From JBJFGR01 sp051892875 (GTDB lineage: Bacteria > Pseudomonadota > Gammaproteobacteria > Enterobacterales > Succinivibrionaceae), in NCBI GenBank assembly GCA_051892875.1, contig JBJFGR010000146.1, forward strand, positions 1 through 29,000: a stretch of DNA of 29,000 nt. Direction: 5' to 3'. Every line of letters starts with the position of its first letter. Positions within the stretch are counted from its first letter, which is position 1. The translations under genes and the position numbers were made by a program. This document shows, in pieces, positions 16,659-25,770 of the stretch. The notes below the pieces were generated by a model. The model saw only the letters and a list, made by a program, of their open reading frames with translations. It was not told where the DNA came from and did not search any database.

Positions 16659-17330
16659 ATGAAGTATACAATAGCTCCATCAATATTATCTGCTAATTTA
16701 GCTTGTTTAGGGGAAGATGTTTCTAGAGTTTTAGAATCTGGTGCTGATGTGGTACATTTTGATGTAATGGATAATCACTATGTGCCTAATTTAACTTTTG
16801 GTCCAGAAATCTGTCGTGCATTAAGGAAATACGGAATAACCGCACCAATTGATGTTCATTTAATGGTAACCCCTGTTGATGAAATGATTACAGCTTTTGC
16901 TAATGCAGGAGCTAACAGTATAACATTTCATCCAGAAGCTACTAAACATATTGATCGTTCATTGCAATTAATAAAGAGTTTTGGATGTAAAGCAGGACTT
17001 GCTTTGAATCCTGCAACTCCGTTAAATGTATTAGATTATGTTTGGGATAAACTTGATATGGTTGTTATCATGTCTGTAAATCCAGGATTTGGTGGACAAA
17101 AATTTATACCAATTGCTCTTGAGAAGATTAAAGAATTACGTAATTTAGCTAATATTAATGAACGTAGTGACTTAATTATTGAAGTTGATGGTGGTGTGAA
17201 AGTTGATAATATAGCCAAAATCGCTAAAGCTGGTGCTGATATGTTCGTTGCAGGTTCTGCAATATTTGGAAGTGATGATTATAAAAAGACAATTTCAGCT
17301 ATGCGTGATGAATTAGCAAATATTGAATAG
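16659..17330 (+). CDS. rpe: ribulose-phosphate 3-epimerase
   Basis: Interconverts ribulose-5-phosphate and xylulose-5-phosphate in the pentose phosphate pathway. The 223-residue TIM barrel starts MKYTIAPSILSANLACLGED. The open frame extends upstream to 16608 inside damX, but the family begins at APSILSAD, so 16659 is the right start. Metal and catalytic residues appear in VVHFDVMDNHYVPN (His and Asp), DVHLMV (His), SVNPGFGGQKFIP and IEVDGGV (Asp). It begins 8 bases after damX and gph follows after 2 bases, so these genes are translationally linked. Confidence 0.97.
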   Translation: MKYTIAPSILSANLACLGEDVSRVLESGADVVHFDVMDNHYVPNLTFGPEICRALRKYGITAPIDVHLMVTPVDEMITAFANAGANSITFHPEATKHIDRSLQLIKSFGCKAGLALNPATPLNVLDYVWDKLDMVVIMSVNPGFGGQKFIPIALEKIKELRNLANINERSDLIIEVDGGVKVDNIAKIAKAGADMFVAGSAIFGSDDYKKTISAMRDELANIE

Positions 17331-17332
17331 TT

Positions 17333-18043
17333 ATGAAATATCAATTACCAAAACTTATAATGTTTGATTTAGATGGAACTATAGCGGATACTGTAATTCA
17401 ATTACATACAGCAGTAGTAGGTGTTTTAAAACGAATGAATTTGCCAACAGTATCCTTAGATGATACTAGAAATTATGTTGGTAATGGCGCACAGATGTTA
17501 TTGGCAAGAGCTATTAGTAGGAATAATGATATTGATATAAATTCTATTGATTCTACAATATTAGCCCAGGCAAGACAATTTTTTACTGAAGAGTATCAAA
17601 AATGTTTAGATTGTTCTAATTCATTGTATCCTAATGTTATAAATACTTTAGAATTTTTAAAAAATAAGGGAATTAAATTAGCGATTGTTTCTAATAAACC
17701 CAATATGTTTATTCCAAAAATATTAGATCTTTCGGGGTTATCAAAGTATTTTGATTACTTTTTGGGAAGTGAGGTGATTTTAGAAAAAAAGCCTAATCCA
17801 GCTCCTTTATTTTACGTTTGTAATAAAGTAGGAATAGATATAAAAGATTCTTGGATGGTTGGTGATTCAGTAAATGATATTGAAGCTGCTCATAATGCTA
17901 ATATTGTAAGTATAGGTTTATCTTATGGTTATAATAGAGGAAGAAGTATTCAAGATTCTCATCCTGATTTTGTGATGAATGATTTTGGGGAAATAAAAGA
18001 ATTAATATCATCTTTATTAAGAGAAAATAAGGGAGAAATGTAA
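17333..18043 (+). CDS. gph: phosphoglycolate phosphatase
   Basis: HAD-superfamily phosphatase that removes 2-phosphoglycolate, a by-product of DNA 3'-end repair. The 236 residues show motif I FDLDGTIADT (nucleophile Asp12, acid/base Asp14), motif II LAIVSNKP, motif III Lys in EKKPNPAPLFY, and motif IV GDSVNDIEAA with the metal-binding aspartates. A helical cap domain spans about 20-85. It lies between rpe and trpS, the conserved rpe-gph-trpS order. There is no Shine-Dalgarno in the 2-base gap, so translation probably depends on ribosomes finishing rpe. Confidence 0.93.
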   Translation: MKYQLPKLIMFDLDGTIADTVIQLHTAVVGVLKRMNLPTVSLDDTRNYVGNGAQMLLARAISRNNDIDINSIDSTILAQARQFFTEEYQKCLDCSNSLYPNVINTLEFLKNKGIKLAIVSNKPNMFIPKILDLSGLSKYFDYFLGSEVILEKKPNPAPLFYVCNKVGIDIKDSWMVGDSVNDIEAAHNANIVSIGLSYGYNRGRSIQDSHPDFVMNDFGEIKELISSLLRENKGEM

Positions 18044-19053
18044 TGAAAGAAATTGTATTTAGTGGAGCTCAGCCTTCTGGTCAGTTATCAATTGGTAACT
18101 ATATCGGAGCTTTAAGACAATGGGTGCAAATGCAAGATGAATATGATTGTGTGTATAGTGTAGTTGATTTACATGCAATTACTGTAAGACAAGATTCACA
18201 AGCTTTACGTAATGCTATTTATGATACTTTGTCATTGTATTTGGCTATTGGCATAGATCCTAATAAGAGTACATTGTTTTTACAATCTCAAGTTCCTGCA
18301 CATACTCAACTATCATGGGTTTTAAATTGTTATACTCAGATGGGTGAGTTAAACAGAATGACTCAATTTAAGGATAAGTCAAAGCGTTATGGTGACGCAA
18401 ATACCACAGTAGGATTGTTTGATTATCCTGTATTGATGGCGGCAGATATTTTATTATATCAAGCTAATCTTGTGCCTGTAGGTGAAGATCAATTACAACA
18501 TCTTGAGTTAACAAGAGATATTGCATATAGATTTAACCAATTATACGGTGAAACATTTGTTCTACCTAAGGGATTTGTTCCAAAATCAGGTGGGAGAGTA
18601 ATGAGTCTCCAAGATCCTTGTAAGAAGATGTCTAAATCAGATGATAATAGAAATAATGTTATTACTTTATTAGAAGATCCTAAATCTATAGTAAAGAAAT
18701 TGAAGAAAGCTGTAACAGATAGTGATGATCCACCTGTTGTACGTTATGATTGGAATAATAAGCCAGGAGTATCTAATCTACTAGATTTAATGAGTGCAGT
18801 AACAGGAACTTCACTCGAAGAATTAGAAAAACATTTTGAAGGAAAAATGTATGGACATTTTAAGACTGAGGTTGCTGATGCAGTTGTAGCCTTGTTAGAA
18901 CCAATTCAAGCTAAGTTTAAAGAATATCGTGCAGATGAAAATTATTTACGCGATATATTTAATCAAGGTGCTGAAAAAGCTCAAGCAAAAGCAGAAATTA
19001 CATTGAAAAAAGTCTATGACGCAGTGGGATTTGTTTCCAATAGTATCATTTGA
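18043..19053 (+). CDS. trpS: tryptophanyl-tRNA synthetase
   Basis: Class I aminoacyl-tRNA synthetase that charges tRNA-Trp. The 336-residue protein has the HIGH-like signature in GAQPSGQLSIGNYIGAL near the N-terminus and the KMSKS loop at residues 195-199. SVVDLHAIT and PVGEDQLQHLELTRDIA belong to the Trp/AMP pocket. Its ATG overlaps the gph stop by one base (TAATG) and a GGGAG site lies about 9 bases upstream. Length and motifs are standard. Lysine codons are often AAG, as expected for an essential, well-expressed gene. Confidence 0.98.
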   Translation: MKEIVFSGAQPSGQLSIGNYIGALRQWVQMQDEYDCVYSVVDLHAITVRQDSQALRNAIYDTLSLYLAIGIDPNKSTLFLQSQVPAHTQLSWVLNCYTQMGELNRMTQFKDKSKRYGDANTTVGLFDYPVLMAADILLYQANLVPVGEDQLQHLELTRDIAYRFNQLYGETFVLPKGFVPKSGGRVMSLQDPCKKMSKSDDNRNNVITLLEDPKSIVKKLKKAVTDSDDPPVVRYDWNNKPGVSNLLDLMSAVTGTSLEELEKHFEGKMYGHFKTEVADAVVALLEPIQAKFKEYRADENYLRDIFNQGAEKAQAKAEITLKKVYDAVGFVSNSII

Positions 19054-19067
19054 TAATAGGTTATATT

Positions 19068-20192
19068 ATGCGTAGAGTGATTTTGGGGATTTTTATATGT
19101 ATTCTTGTTTGTGGGGGATACTCTTGGTATTTTCTAAGAAATCAAGAATCTGTAAAAGAGACCAAAAATAGCTCTACATCAAAGGTTGTACGCGTTGTTA
19201 AAGTTGAGCTAGCTGATACAGGGGTTGTACTGCCTTTGGTTGGAAAAATTCATGCAAGAAATTCTGTGGATATTACTCCAAATGTAGCTGCAAGAATTGA
19301 CAAAATATTAGTTAAACCTATCCAATATGTAAAAGAAGGTGATTTATTAATTCAATTAGAGAATAGTAAAGAAATAGCTTATGTGAAAGAAGCAAAAATA
19401 AATCTTGATAATGAAATAAGAAAATTGAATATGTCAATCCCCTTAAAAAAGAAGGGAGTTATAAGTGAAGATGCTTATGCACAATTAGCATCAAATGTGG
19501 AAAGACTAAGATCTGTATATGAATCGAAATTAGCGGAACTAAATAATAGAAAACTAATTGCACCTTTTAGTGGATATGTTGGTTTATTTACATTGGCAGA
19601 AGGTCAATTTGTAAAAGCAGGTAATCCGTTATTGCAACTTCATGATTTGTCTTCAGTATATGTAGATTTTGCAATATCTGAAAAGTATATTTCAAAAATT
19701 GTTTTAGGTCAGGAGATTGTGGCAAAGACAGATGCCTGGCCTGAATATATTTTTATTGGAAAAGTATCGCATGTAGATACGAAAGTAAATCCTAATTCAT
19801 TAACAGTTAATATAAGAGTTATTTTTGATAATCAGCAACAAAAGTTGTTAGATGGCATGATGCTCGAACTGTCTTTAAATCTTCTTTCTAAAAAATTGCC
19901 TATAGTACCTCTAAAAGCAATATCATATGTTGGTGAAGAACGATATGTTTATATTGTAGGAAGACATAATAAAATCATAAGAAAGAAAGTTGTATTAGGG
20001 CAAGTTAGTGGTGGAAATGTGGCCATTGAACAAGGTTTAAAAGTTGGAAATAGAGTTGTTGTTGAGGGAATAAATAAGATCAAAGATGGAGATGAAGTTG
20101 AAGTTATTCAAAATGAATCATTATTTGAGCTTGATGATAATGTAATGCCATTAAAGAAGAAAGAAAAAGTTTCAAAGGACTCACTATTGTGA
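19068..20192 (+). CDS. RND efflux periplasmic adaptor (membrane fusion protein)
   Basis: Periplasmic adaptor that would connect the pump encoded next to an outer-membrane channel. The chosen ATG 19068 has AATAGG 7 bases upstream and gives an N-terminal signal-anchor (MRRVILGIFICILVCGGYSWYF). The TTG at 19050 inside trpS is less likely. The layout is a lipoyl half-motif (VDITPNVAARIDKILVKPIQYVKEGDLL), a short coiled-coil hairpin (about 105-150), the second lipoyl half (IAPFSGYVGLFTLAEGQFV), then beta-barrel and membrane-proximal domains. At 374 residues it is normal. No lipobox is obvious, so it is probably anchored by the N-terminal helix. Its end overlaps the pump gene by 4 bases. Substrate cannot be inferred. 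Confidence 0.92.
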   Translation: MRRVILGIFICILVCGGYSWYFLRNQESVKETKNSSTSKVVRVVKVELADTGVVLPLVGKIHARNSVDITPNVAARIDKILVKPIQYVKEGDLLIQLENSKEIAYVKEAKINLDNEIRKLNMSIPLKKKGVISEDAYAQLASNVERLRSVYESKLAELNNRKLIAPFSGYVGLFTLAEGQFVKAGNPLLQLHDLSSVYVDFAISEKYISKIVLGQEIVAKTDAWPEYIFIGKVSHVDTKVNPNSLTVNIRVIFDNQQQKLLDGMMLELSLNLLSKKLPIVPLKAISYVGEERYVYIVGRHNKIIRKKVVLGQVSGGNVAIEQGLKVGNRVVVEGINKIKDGDEVEVIQNESLFELDDNVMPLKKKEKVSKDSLL

Positions 20193-23100
20193 TATTAAGT
20201 GAGATTTCAATTCGCAGACCGATTTTTGCGATAGTATTTAGCGTATTGCTTTTAGTATTTGGTATTATTTGTTTTTACAGATTACCTGTTAGAGAGTTAC
20301 CAAATACAGATTTTCCATCTGTATCAATATCAACTACATATGCTGGTGCAACTCCGGAAATTACTGAAAGTAAAATAACTAAAGTTATTGAGGATGAGTT
20401 ATCAGGGATAGCTGGTGTTAAAACAATTATCTCGACAAGTCGAAATGGGAAATCATGGGTAAGTATAGAGTTTGAAAAAAATATCGATATGCTTGAAGCT
20501 ATATCAGATGTAAGAGATTCAGTATCAAGAGCCCGAAAAAAATTACCTAAAGATGTTGATGAACCGATAGTTACAAGAGATAACGGAGAAGGTGAAGTTG
20601 TTCTTTGGTTGAATTTATCTAGTAATATTGTTGATAGAGTAGGTTTATCTGATTATGTAAATCGCTATATATTAAAAAATATTAATCTTATAGATGGTGT
20701 GTCTCAAATTCAATTGGTTGGGGCGCAAGATAAGGTAATGTATGTCCATCTAAATCCAACAAAAATGATGTCTTTAGGTATAACTGTAGGGGATGTTATA
20801 ACTGCTATTGGATATGAAAATGTGGAGTTACCAAGTGGAGAAATGCGTGATAATGATATGTATTTCCCTGTTGAAATAAAGAGAATATATATTAATGAAA
20901 AAAGCTTTTTACAATTACCTATTAAACATTCAGATACTGGAAATCTTATTAGATTAAGAGATGTTGCAAAAGTTGAAATTAGAGCAAAAAATGCAGAAAG
21001 TGTTTATCATAGAAATGGTGTTTCAAGTATAGGTATTGGTATCATACCTCAAAGTACAGCAAACCCACTAGAAGTTTCTAGATTAGTTCAAGAGCAGATA
21101 AAAAAAATTCAGCCAACAATTCAAGAAGGTATTAATTTAGCAGTTGACTTTGATAGCACTATTTATATAAAAAATTCTATAAATGAAGTATATGAAACTT
21201 TGTTGATAACGTCTATATTAGTAATTATTGTTTTATATTTTTTTATAGGCTCCTGGCGCACAACATTAATTCCATCAGTTACTGTTCCTATTTCGATAAT
21301 TTCTTCATTTATTGGAGCATATATTTTAGGTTTTTCAATAAATTTAATAACATTGCTAAGTTTAATATTAGCTATTGGGTTGGTAGTTGATGACGCTATT
21401 GTGATGGTCGAAAATATTTCTTTTTATATAAAAAGGGATTACGGAATATTGGCAGCTTGTTGGCAAGGTGCAAAAGAAGTAGGTTTTGCGATAATTGCGA
21501 CAACAGTAGTATTAATTATGATTTTTATGCCAATAACTTTTATGCAGGGAAATACGGGTGCATTGTTTGTGGAGTTTGCAGTATTACTTTCGCTCGCGGT
21601 ATTTTCATCAAGTATTATTGCGCTAACGTTATCACCAGCTTTATCAAGTATTATTTTAAAAGACAAAAAGTCTTTTAAACAAAATAGATTAATTCAAAAA
21701 TTTGGTTCACTGTTCAGTATTATTTGGAAATTATTTGAAAATAATTATGAAAAATTACTAAAAATTTTATTAAAAAATTTATTTATTTTACCTGCTATTG
21801 TATTGGCTTTAATATTAGGAATATACGTTTTATACAAAGATATACCTCATCAATTTGTACCTCATGAAGACCGGGGAGTGGTGTATGTTTATGCTGTTGG
21901 TCAAGAAGGGACAAGCATACATAGAATGAAACGAAATATGTTAACTATAGAAGAAAAATTATTACCTTACATTGATAAGAAAATAGTTAAATCTATAAGT
22001 TTTAGTACACCTTCGCTTGGTAAAGGAAATGACCAAACAGGATTTGTGGTGTTACAGTTGGTTGATTGGGGTGAAAGAAATATAAACTCTTTAGAATTTG
22101 TTAATGAATTGAAAAAAGAATTAATGAATATTCCTGATTTAAAGATATTTGTTTATGAACCTGGTTTTAAAGGTTCTTCAAAATCTCCTATACGTTATAT
22201 TTTGAAAGGTGGGGATTATAAAAGTTTAAATCAAAAAGCTTTATCTTTAGTTAAAAAAGCAACAGAAGAAGGAATTATAGTAAATGCTGATACAAATTAT
22301 TCAGAAAATACTCCTGAAATAGAGGTTACTATTAATGCAGAAAAAGCCTCTTGGTTAGGTGTTTCATTAACAGATATTTCTAAAGCGTTAAAAACATATT
22401 TAGGGGGAACATCCTATACTTCATTTGAAGATAAAGGAGAAGAATATGATGTATATCTTAAAGCTGATGATAATAAATTTACAGAATTAAATCAGATTAG
22501 ATCTATAGGTATTAGAGCACATGATGGAACAATGGTGGATTTAGGTAGTATTGCTGATTTTTCACTAGTGGCTAAAGCTAAAAAATTACCACATTTTGAG
22601 AGAAGAAAAGCAATAACTATTTCTGCGACTCCTGCTCCTAATATAAGTTTAGGTGAAGCTTTAATTTGGATGGATAAATGGTCTGAAAAAAATCTAACAT
22701 CTGATATGTCAGTTTCACTGAGTGGTGAATCTAAAAATTTTAGAGAAAGTGAAAATGATTTAGCAATGGTTATGAGTTTAGCAATTCTTATAACGTTTTT
22801 GGTGTTAGCTGCTCAATTTGAGAGTTTTGTGTATCCTATAATAGTAATGGTAACAATACCTTTAGCAATATTTGGTGGTTTATTAGGATTGTTTTTAACA
22901 GAACAATCGATAAATATATATAGCCAAATAGGATTATTATTATTAATTGGTATGGCTACAAAAAATGGTATTTTAATTGTTGAGTTTACAAATCAGTTAC
23001 GAATACGTGGTTATAATATGGTAGATGCTATTATTAAATCTTCAGTTCGTAGATTACGACCTATATTAATGACATCAATTACAGCGATTATTGGCGCTTT

Positions 23101-23311
23101 ACCGTTGTTGTTTGCTACAGGTTCAGGTTATGAAAGTCGTGAGTCTTTAGGATCTGTAATTTTTTATGGAATGTTTGTATCAACAATTATAACATTAGTT
23201 ATGGTGCCGTTATTTTATTACTGTTTAGCAAAATTTGCATTGTTGCCGGGAAATAGAATAAAGCAACTAGAACAAGAGTTAAAAGAATTAGAAAAGTTAA
23301 AGCTTGAATAA
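20189..23311 (+). CDS. RND efflux pump, HAE1-type inner-membrane transporter
   Basis: Proton-driven trimeric exporter of the AcrB/MexI type. The 1040 residues fit the family. The opening MILSEISIRRPIFAIVFSVLLLVFGIICFYRLPVRELPNTDFP corresponds to the first membrane helix and pore domain and is quoted here only by its key segments: SIRRPIFA and RELPNTDFP. The membrane proton-relay pair Asp-Asp occurs in GLVVDDAIVMVE near residue 400. A second half repeats the fold (TM7 near 540, LIGMATKNGILIVEF near 930). The start is GTG, overlapping the adaptor stop (GTGA). No TolC-like gene is in the window, so a channel encoded elsewhere is needed. Lysine codons are mostly AAA, unlike the flanking trpS and argD. 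Confidence 0.95.
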   Translation: MILSEISIRRPIFAIVFSVLLLVFGIICFYRLPVRELPNTDFPSVSISTTYAGATPEITESKITKVIEDELSGIAGVKTIISTSRNGKSWVSIEFEKNIDMLEAISDVRDSVSRARKKLPKDVDEPIVTRDNGEGEVVLWLNLSSNIVDRVGLSDYVNRYILKNINLIDGVSQIQLVGAQDKVMYVHLNPTKMMSLGITVGDVITAIGYENVELPSGEMRDNDMYFPVEIKRIYINEKSFLQLPIKHSDTGNLIRLRDVAKVEIRAKNAESVYHRNGVSSIGIGIIPQSTANPLEVSRLVQEQIKKIQPTIQEGINLAVDFDSTIYIKNSINEVYETLLITSILVIIVLYFFIGSWRTTLIPSVTVPISIISSFIGAYILGFSINLITLLSLILAIGLVVDDAIVMVENISFYIKRDYGILAACWQGAKEVGFAIIATTVVLIMIFMPITFMQGNTGALFVEFAVLLSLAVFSSSIIALTLSPALSSIILKDKKSFKQNRLIQKFGSLFSIIWKLFENNYEKLLKILLKNLFILPAIVLALILGIYVLYKDIPHQFVPHEDRGVVYVYAVGQEGTSIHRMKRNMLTIEEKLLPYIDKKIVKSISFSTPSLGKGNDQTGFVVLQLVDWGERNINSLEFVNELKKELMNIPDLKIFVYEPGFKGSSKSPIRYILKGGDYKSLNQKALSLVKKATEEGIIVNADTNYSENTPEIEVTINAEKASWLGVSLTDISKALKTYLGGTSYTSFEDKGEEYDVYLKADDNKFTELNQIRSIGIRAHDGTMVDLGSIADFSLVAKAKKLPHFERRKAITISATPAPNISLGEALIWMDKWSEKNLTSDMSVSLSGESKNFRESENDLAMVMSLAILITFLVLAAQFESFVYPIIVMVTIPLAIFGGLLGLFLTEQSINIYSQIGLLLLIGMATKNGILIVEFTNQLRIRGYNMVDAIIKSSVRRLRPILMTSITAIIGALPLLFATGSGYESRESLGSVIFYGMFVSTIITLVMVPLFYYCLAKFALLPGNRIKQLEQELKELEKLKLE

Positions 23312-23365
23312 TAGTAAATATTGCAATAATATATGTTTTTATAATTTTTAATAAGGATTATAAAT

Positions 23366-24565
23366 ATGAGTAGTATAACAAGGGAAGATTTTGATAAGTA
23401 TTTGATGGGAGTATATAATCCAGCACCTTTTATACCTGTAAAGGGAAAGGGGTCAAGATTTTGGGATCAAGATGGTAAGGAATATATAGACTTCGCAGGT
23501 GGTATAGCTGTAAATGTTATGGGACATTGTCATCCTGAATTAGTATCAACTATGCAAGAGCAGTCAAACAAGTTATGGCATATTTCTAACTATATGACTA
23601 CAGAACCTGCTATACGATTAGCTAAGAATCTAGTAGAAAATACTTTTGCTGATAAAGTTTTTTTTGCAAATAGTGGTGGTGAAGCTAATGAAGGTGCTTT
23701 GAAGTTAGCTCGTCGTTATGCTTATGAAAAATTTGGTCCAGAAAAGGATGAAATCATATCATTTAATAATGCTTTTCATGGGAGAACTTTGTTTAGTGTA
23801 ACAGTAGGTGGTCAACCAAAGTATAGTGAAGGTTTTGGTCCTTTACCTGGTGAAATTACCCATTTACCATTTAATGATATAGAAGCATTAAAGAAGCAGA
23901 TATCCAATAAGACCTGTGCTGTAATGATGGAACCTATTCAAGGTGAAGGTGGTATTGTACCAGCTACTAAAGAGTTTATTGAAACAGCACGTAAATTATG
24001 TGATGAATTTAATGCCTTACTAATATTTGATGAAGTTCAAACAGGTTTCGGAAGAACAGGGTATTTATATACATATCAGTATTACGGGGTAACTCCTGAT
24101 ATTTTAACTTCTGCCAAAGGACTTGGAGCTGGTTATCCAATAGGTGCAATTTTAGCAAAGAATGAAGTTGCTTCTGTTTTTAAACCAGGTGTTCATGGGA
24201 CTACTTTTGGATCAAACCCAATGGCTACAGCAATAGGGTGTAAGTCTTTTGAATTGGTAAATAAACCAGAAGTGTTGAAAGCGGTACGAGAAAAAGAAGT
24301 TTTATTTAAATCCCTTTATAGTGATTTGCAAAAAAAATATAATTGTTTCAAAGATATAAGGGGATTAGGATTAATGATCGGTGCTGAACTAAAAGACGAA
24401 ACATTATTGTATAAGATTAAGGATGAATGTTTAAAACAGGGGTTATTTATTTTAACTGCTGGTCATAATGTTTTAAGAACAGTTCCTGCATTGAACATAA
24501 CAGAAGAAGAAATTAGACAAGGTTTTGCAATATTAGACAAAGCTTTGGCAGAGGTTTTAAAGTAG
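23366..24565 (+). CDS. argD: acetylornithine aminotransferase (class III, PLP)
   Basis: PLP enzyme that transaminates N-acetylglutamate semialdehyde to N-acetylornithine in arginine synthesis; related enzymes also serve lysine synthesis and succinylornithine catabolism (AstC). The 399 residues have the expected length. Seen: NSGGEANEGALKLARRYAYE (PLP phosphate-binding region), FHGRTLFSVTVGGQPKYSEGF, EPIQGEGGI, IFDEVQTGFGRTG (Asp contacting the PLP nitrogen) and the Schiff-base Lys251 in TSAKGLGAGYPIGA. AAGGAT precedes the start by 9 bases. E. coli argD is also close to crp, as here. It is the last gene of the plus-strand run and has its own terminator. Confidence 0.93.
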   Translation: MSSITREDFDKYLMGVYNPAPFIPVKGKGSRFWDQDGKEYIDFAGGIAVNVMGHCHPELVSTMQEQSNKLWHISNYMTTEPAIRLAKNLVENTFADKVFFANSGGEANEGALKLARRYAYEKFGPEKDEIISFNNAFHGRTLFSVTVGGQPKYSEGFGPLPGEITHLPFNDIEALKKQISNKTCAVMMEPIQGEGGIVPATKEFIETARKLCDEFNALLIFDEVQTGFGRTGYLYTYQYYGVTPDILTSAKGLGAGYPIGAILAKNEVASVFKPGVHGTTFGSNPMATAIGCKSFELVNKPEVLKAVREKEVLFKSLYSDLQKKYNCFKDIRGLGLMIGAELKDETLLYKIKDECLKQGLFILTAGHNVLRTVPALNITEEEIRQGFAILDKALAEVLK

Positions 24566-24631
24566 TTGATTTCATAAACTAAAGATAATAGTTAGATAAC
24601 AAATATTTTGAAATGTATTATTTATAGATAA

Positions 24632-24657
24632 AGTTAGGGAAAACCCTAACTTTTTTT
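24632..24657. terminator. terminator between convergent argD and tonB
   Basis: AGTTAGGG (24632-24639) and CCCTAACT (24644-24651) form a perfect 8-bp stem with an AAAA loop, followed on the plus strand by six T. The minus-strand side has a short TTTAT after the stem, so it may act in both directions, ending argD strongly and the exbB-exbD-tonB transcript weakly upstream of further reading. Confidence 0.88.
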
Positions 24658-24663
24658 AATCGA

Positions 24664-25347
24664 TTATTCTAACTGATACCTTATTGGTAAAATAAGCAGT
24701 ACTTCATGTGTTGTATTTAGTTTTGTTGCCAAGATTTTTTTTACAGTATCTATAGCTGCATTATCTAAAATACTACTTCCTGAACTTTTATCAAGTTTAT
24801 AACTTATTATATTTCCATTTTTATCAATATTTATTTGAATATAAACAGTTCCCGTAATTTCCATACGTTGAGCTTTTGCGGGATAAACAAGAATTGATTT
24901 AATTTTATTTAACAGCTGGGTTATGAGTAATTTTTGATCAGCATCTTTTAATTCATTTGATTTTGGTAAAGCTGATGTTGTAGATTTTAAGGTAGATGTT
25001 GTAGATTCATTTTTTTTTAGTGTTGTGTTAGATTCTTTATTTTTTTTTGAATTTACTTTTTTAGTGGAATTTTTAGCTCTATTTTGGGAGGCCGTTTTTA
25101 CAATTTCTTTAGTTGATTGTTGAGATAAAGATTTTGATTGAGGAATAGTTTGCGGGATTTTTGTTTTAGAAGGTTGGTAAATAATATTATCGACTACAAC
25201 TGAAATTTTGTTATGAGATGATGTTTTATTGGAATTTTTAGAGTTGTTAATAGTAAATAACAATATAATAAAATAGCAGAAAGCTATTATTATAATAGTA
25301 ATAATAGCGGTAATAAGGTGTGATAATAAGTACGTTTTATTATTCAT
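24664..25347 (-). CDS. tonB: TonB-like energy transducer
   Basis: Periplasm-spanning protein that transmits proton-motive force from ExbB-ExbD to outer-membrane receptors. The preferred ATG at 25347 overlaps the exbD stop by 8 bases (ATGAATAA) and has AGG 7 bases upstream; a further in-frame ATG exists at 25365. One N-terminal helix (about 7-31) contains a histidine directly after a serine (LLSHLI), reminiscent of the functional Ser/His of TonB. The C-terminal domain (about 140-227) has YPAKAQRMEITGTVYIQI, SSGSSILDNAAIDTV and the final PIRYQLE, a clear TonB_C fold. The linker (about 35-135) is Ser/Thr/Lys/Asn-rich and has few prolines, unlike the Pro-rich linker of classical TonB. No receptor gene is in the window. 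Confidence 0.85.
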   Translation of the reverse strand: MNNKTYLLSHLITAIITIIIIAFCYFIILLFTINNSKNSNKTSSHNKISVVVDNIIYQPSKTKIPQTIPQSKSLSQQSTKEIVKTASQNRAKNSTKKVNSKKNKESNTTLKKNESTTSTLKSTTSALPKSNELKDADQKLLITQLLNKIKSILVYPAKAQRMEITGTVYIQINIDKNGNIISYKLDKSSGSSILDNAAIDTVKKILATKLNTTHEVLLILPIRYQLE

Positions 25348-25765
25348 TATTTGCCTGATTTGCATGATTTGTACTGATTATAAAATGTCCATTCTTATAT
25401 TTTTGGGCAAGATCAATAAGATTTATTAGTTTTTCAATTGGAGCTTGTTTATCTGGAAAAATATTTAGCTTATCTTCATTATTTTTAAGTAAGATATTTA
25501 TTTCAGAAATGGTTATTTGATTATTTTTATAGAAATATAGGCCATCTTTAGAGATAGATATATCAATAGTCTTTTCAGATTTTTGAGCTAATGCAGATTC
25601 TGAATTTGGGAGATCAATATTTAAAGAAGGTACAATAAAAGATGTTGTTAATATGAAAAAAATTATTAACATAAATATAACATCTATTAAAGGGGTTAAC
25701 TCTATGTGAATATCTTCATCAGTAATAAAATCGTCATCATTGTTTGCTATTTCATTTTTGGGCAT
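25340..25765 (-). CDS. exbD: ExbD, TonB-complex proton channel subunit
   Basis: Inner-membrane subunit of the ExbB-ExbD-TonB motor. The 141 residues have a short acidic cytoplasmic N-terminus, a single membrane helix (about 25-47) with the essential aspartate in LTPLIDVIFMLIIFFI, then PSLNIDLPNSESA and a periplasmic domain. The LIDV-aspartate and the following LNIDLP motif are diagnostic of ExbD/TolR. Linkage to exbB and tonB makes it ExbD rather than TolR. It begins 5 bases after exbB ends and overlaps tonB, so all three are one operon. Confidence 0.93.
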   Translation of the reverse strand: MPKNEIANNDDDFITDEDIHIELTPLIDVIFMLIIFFILTTSFIVPSLNIDLPNSESALAQKSEKTIDISISKDGLYFYKNNQITISEINILLKNNEDKLNIFPDKQAPIEKLINLIDLAQKYKNGHFIISTNHANQANNE

Positions 25766-25770
25766 ATTTT

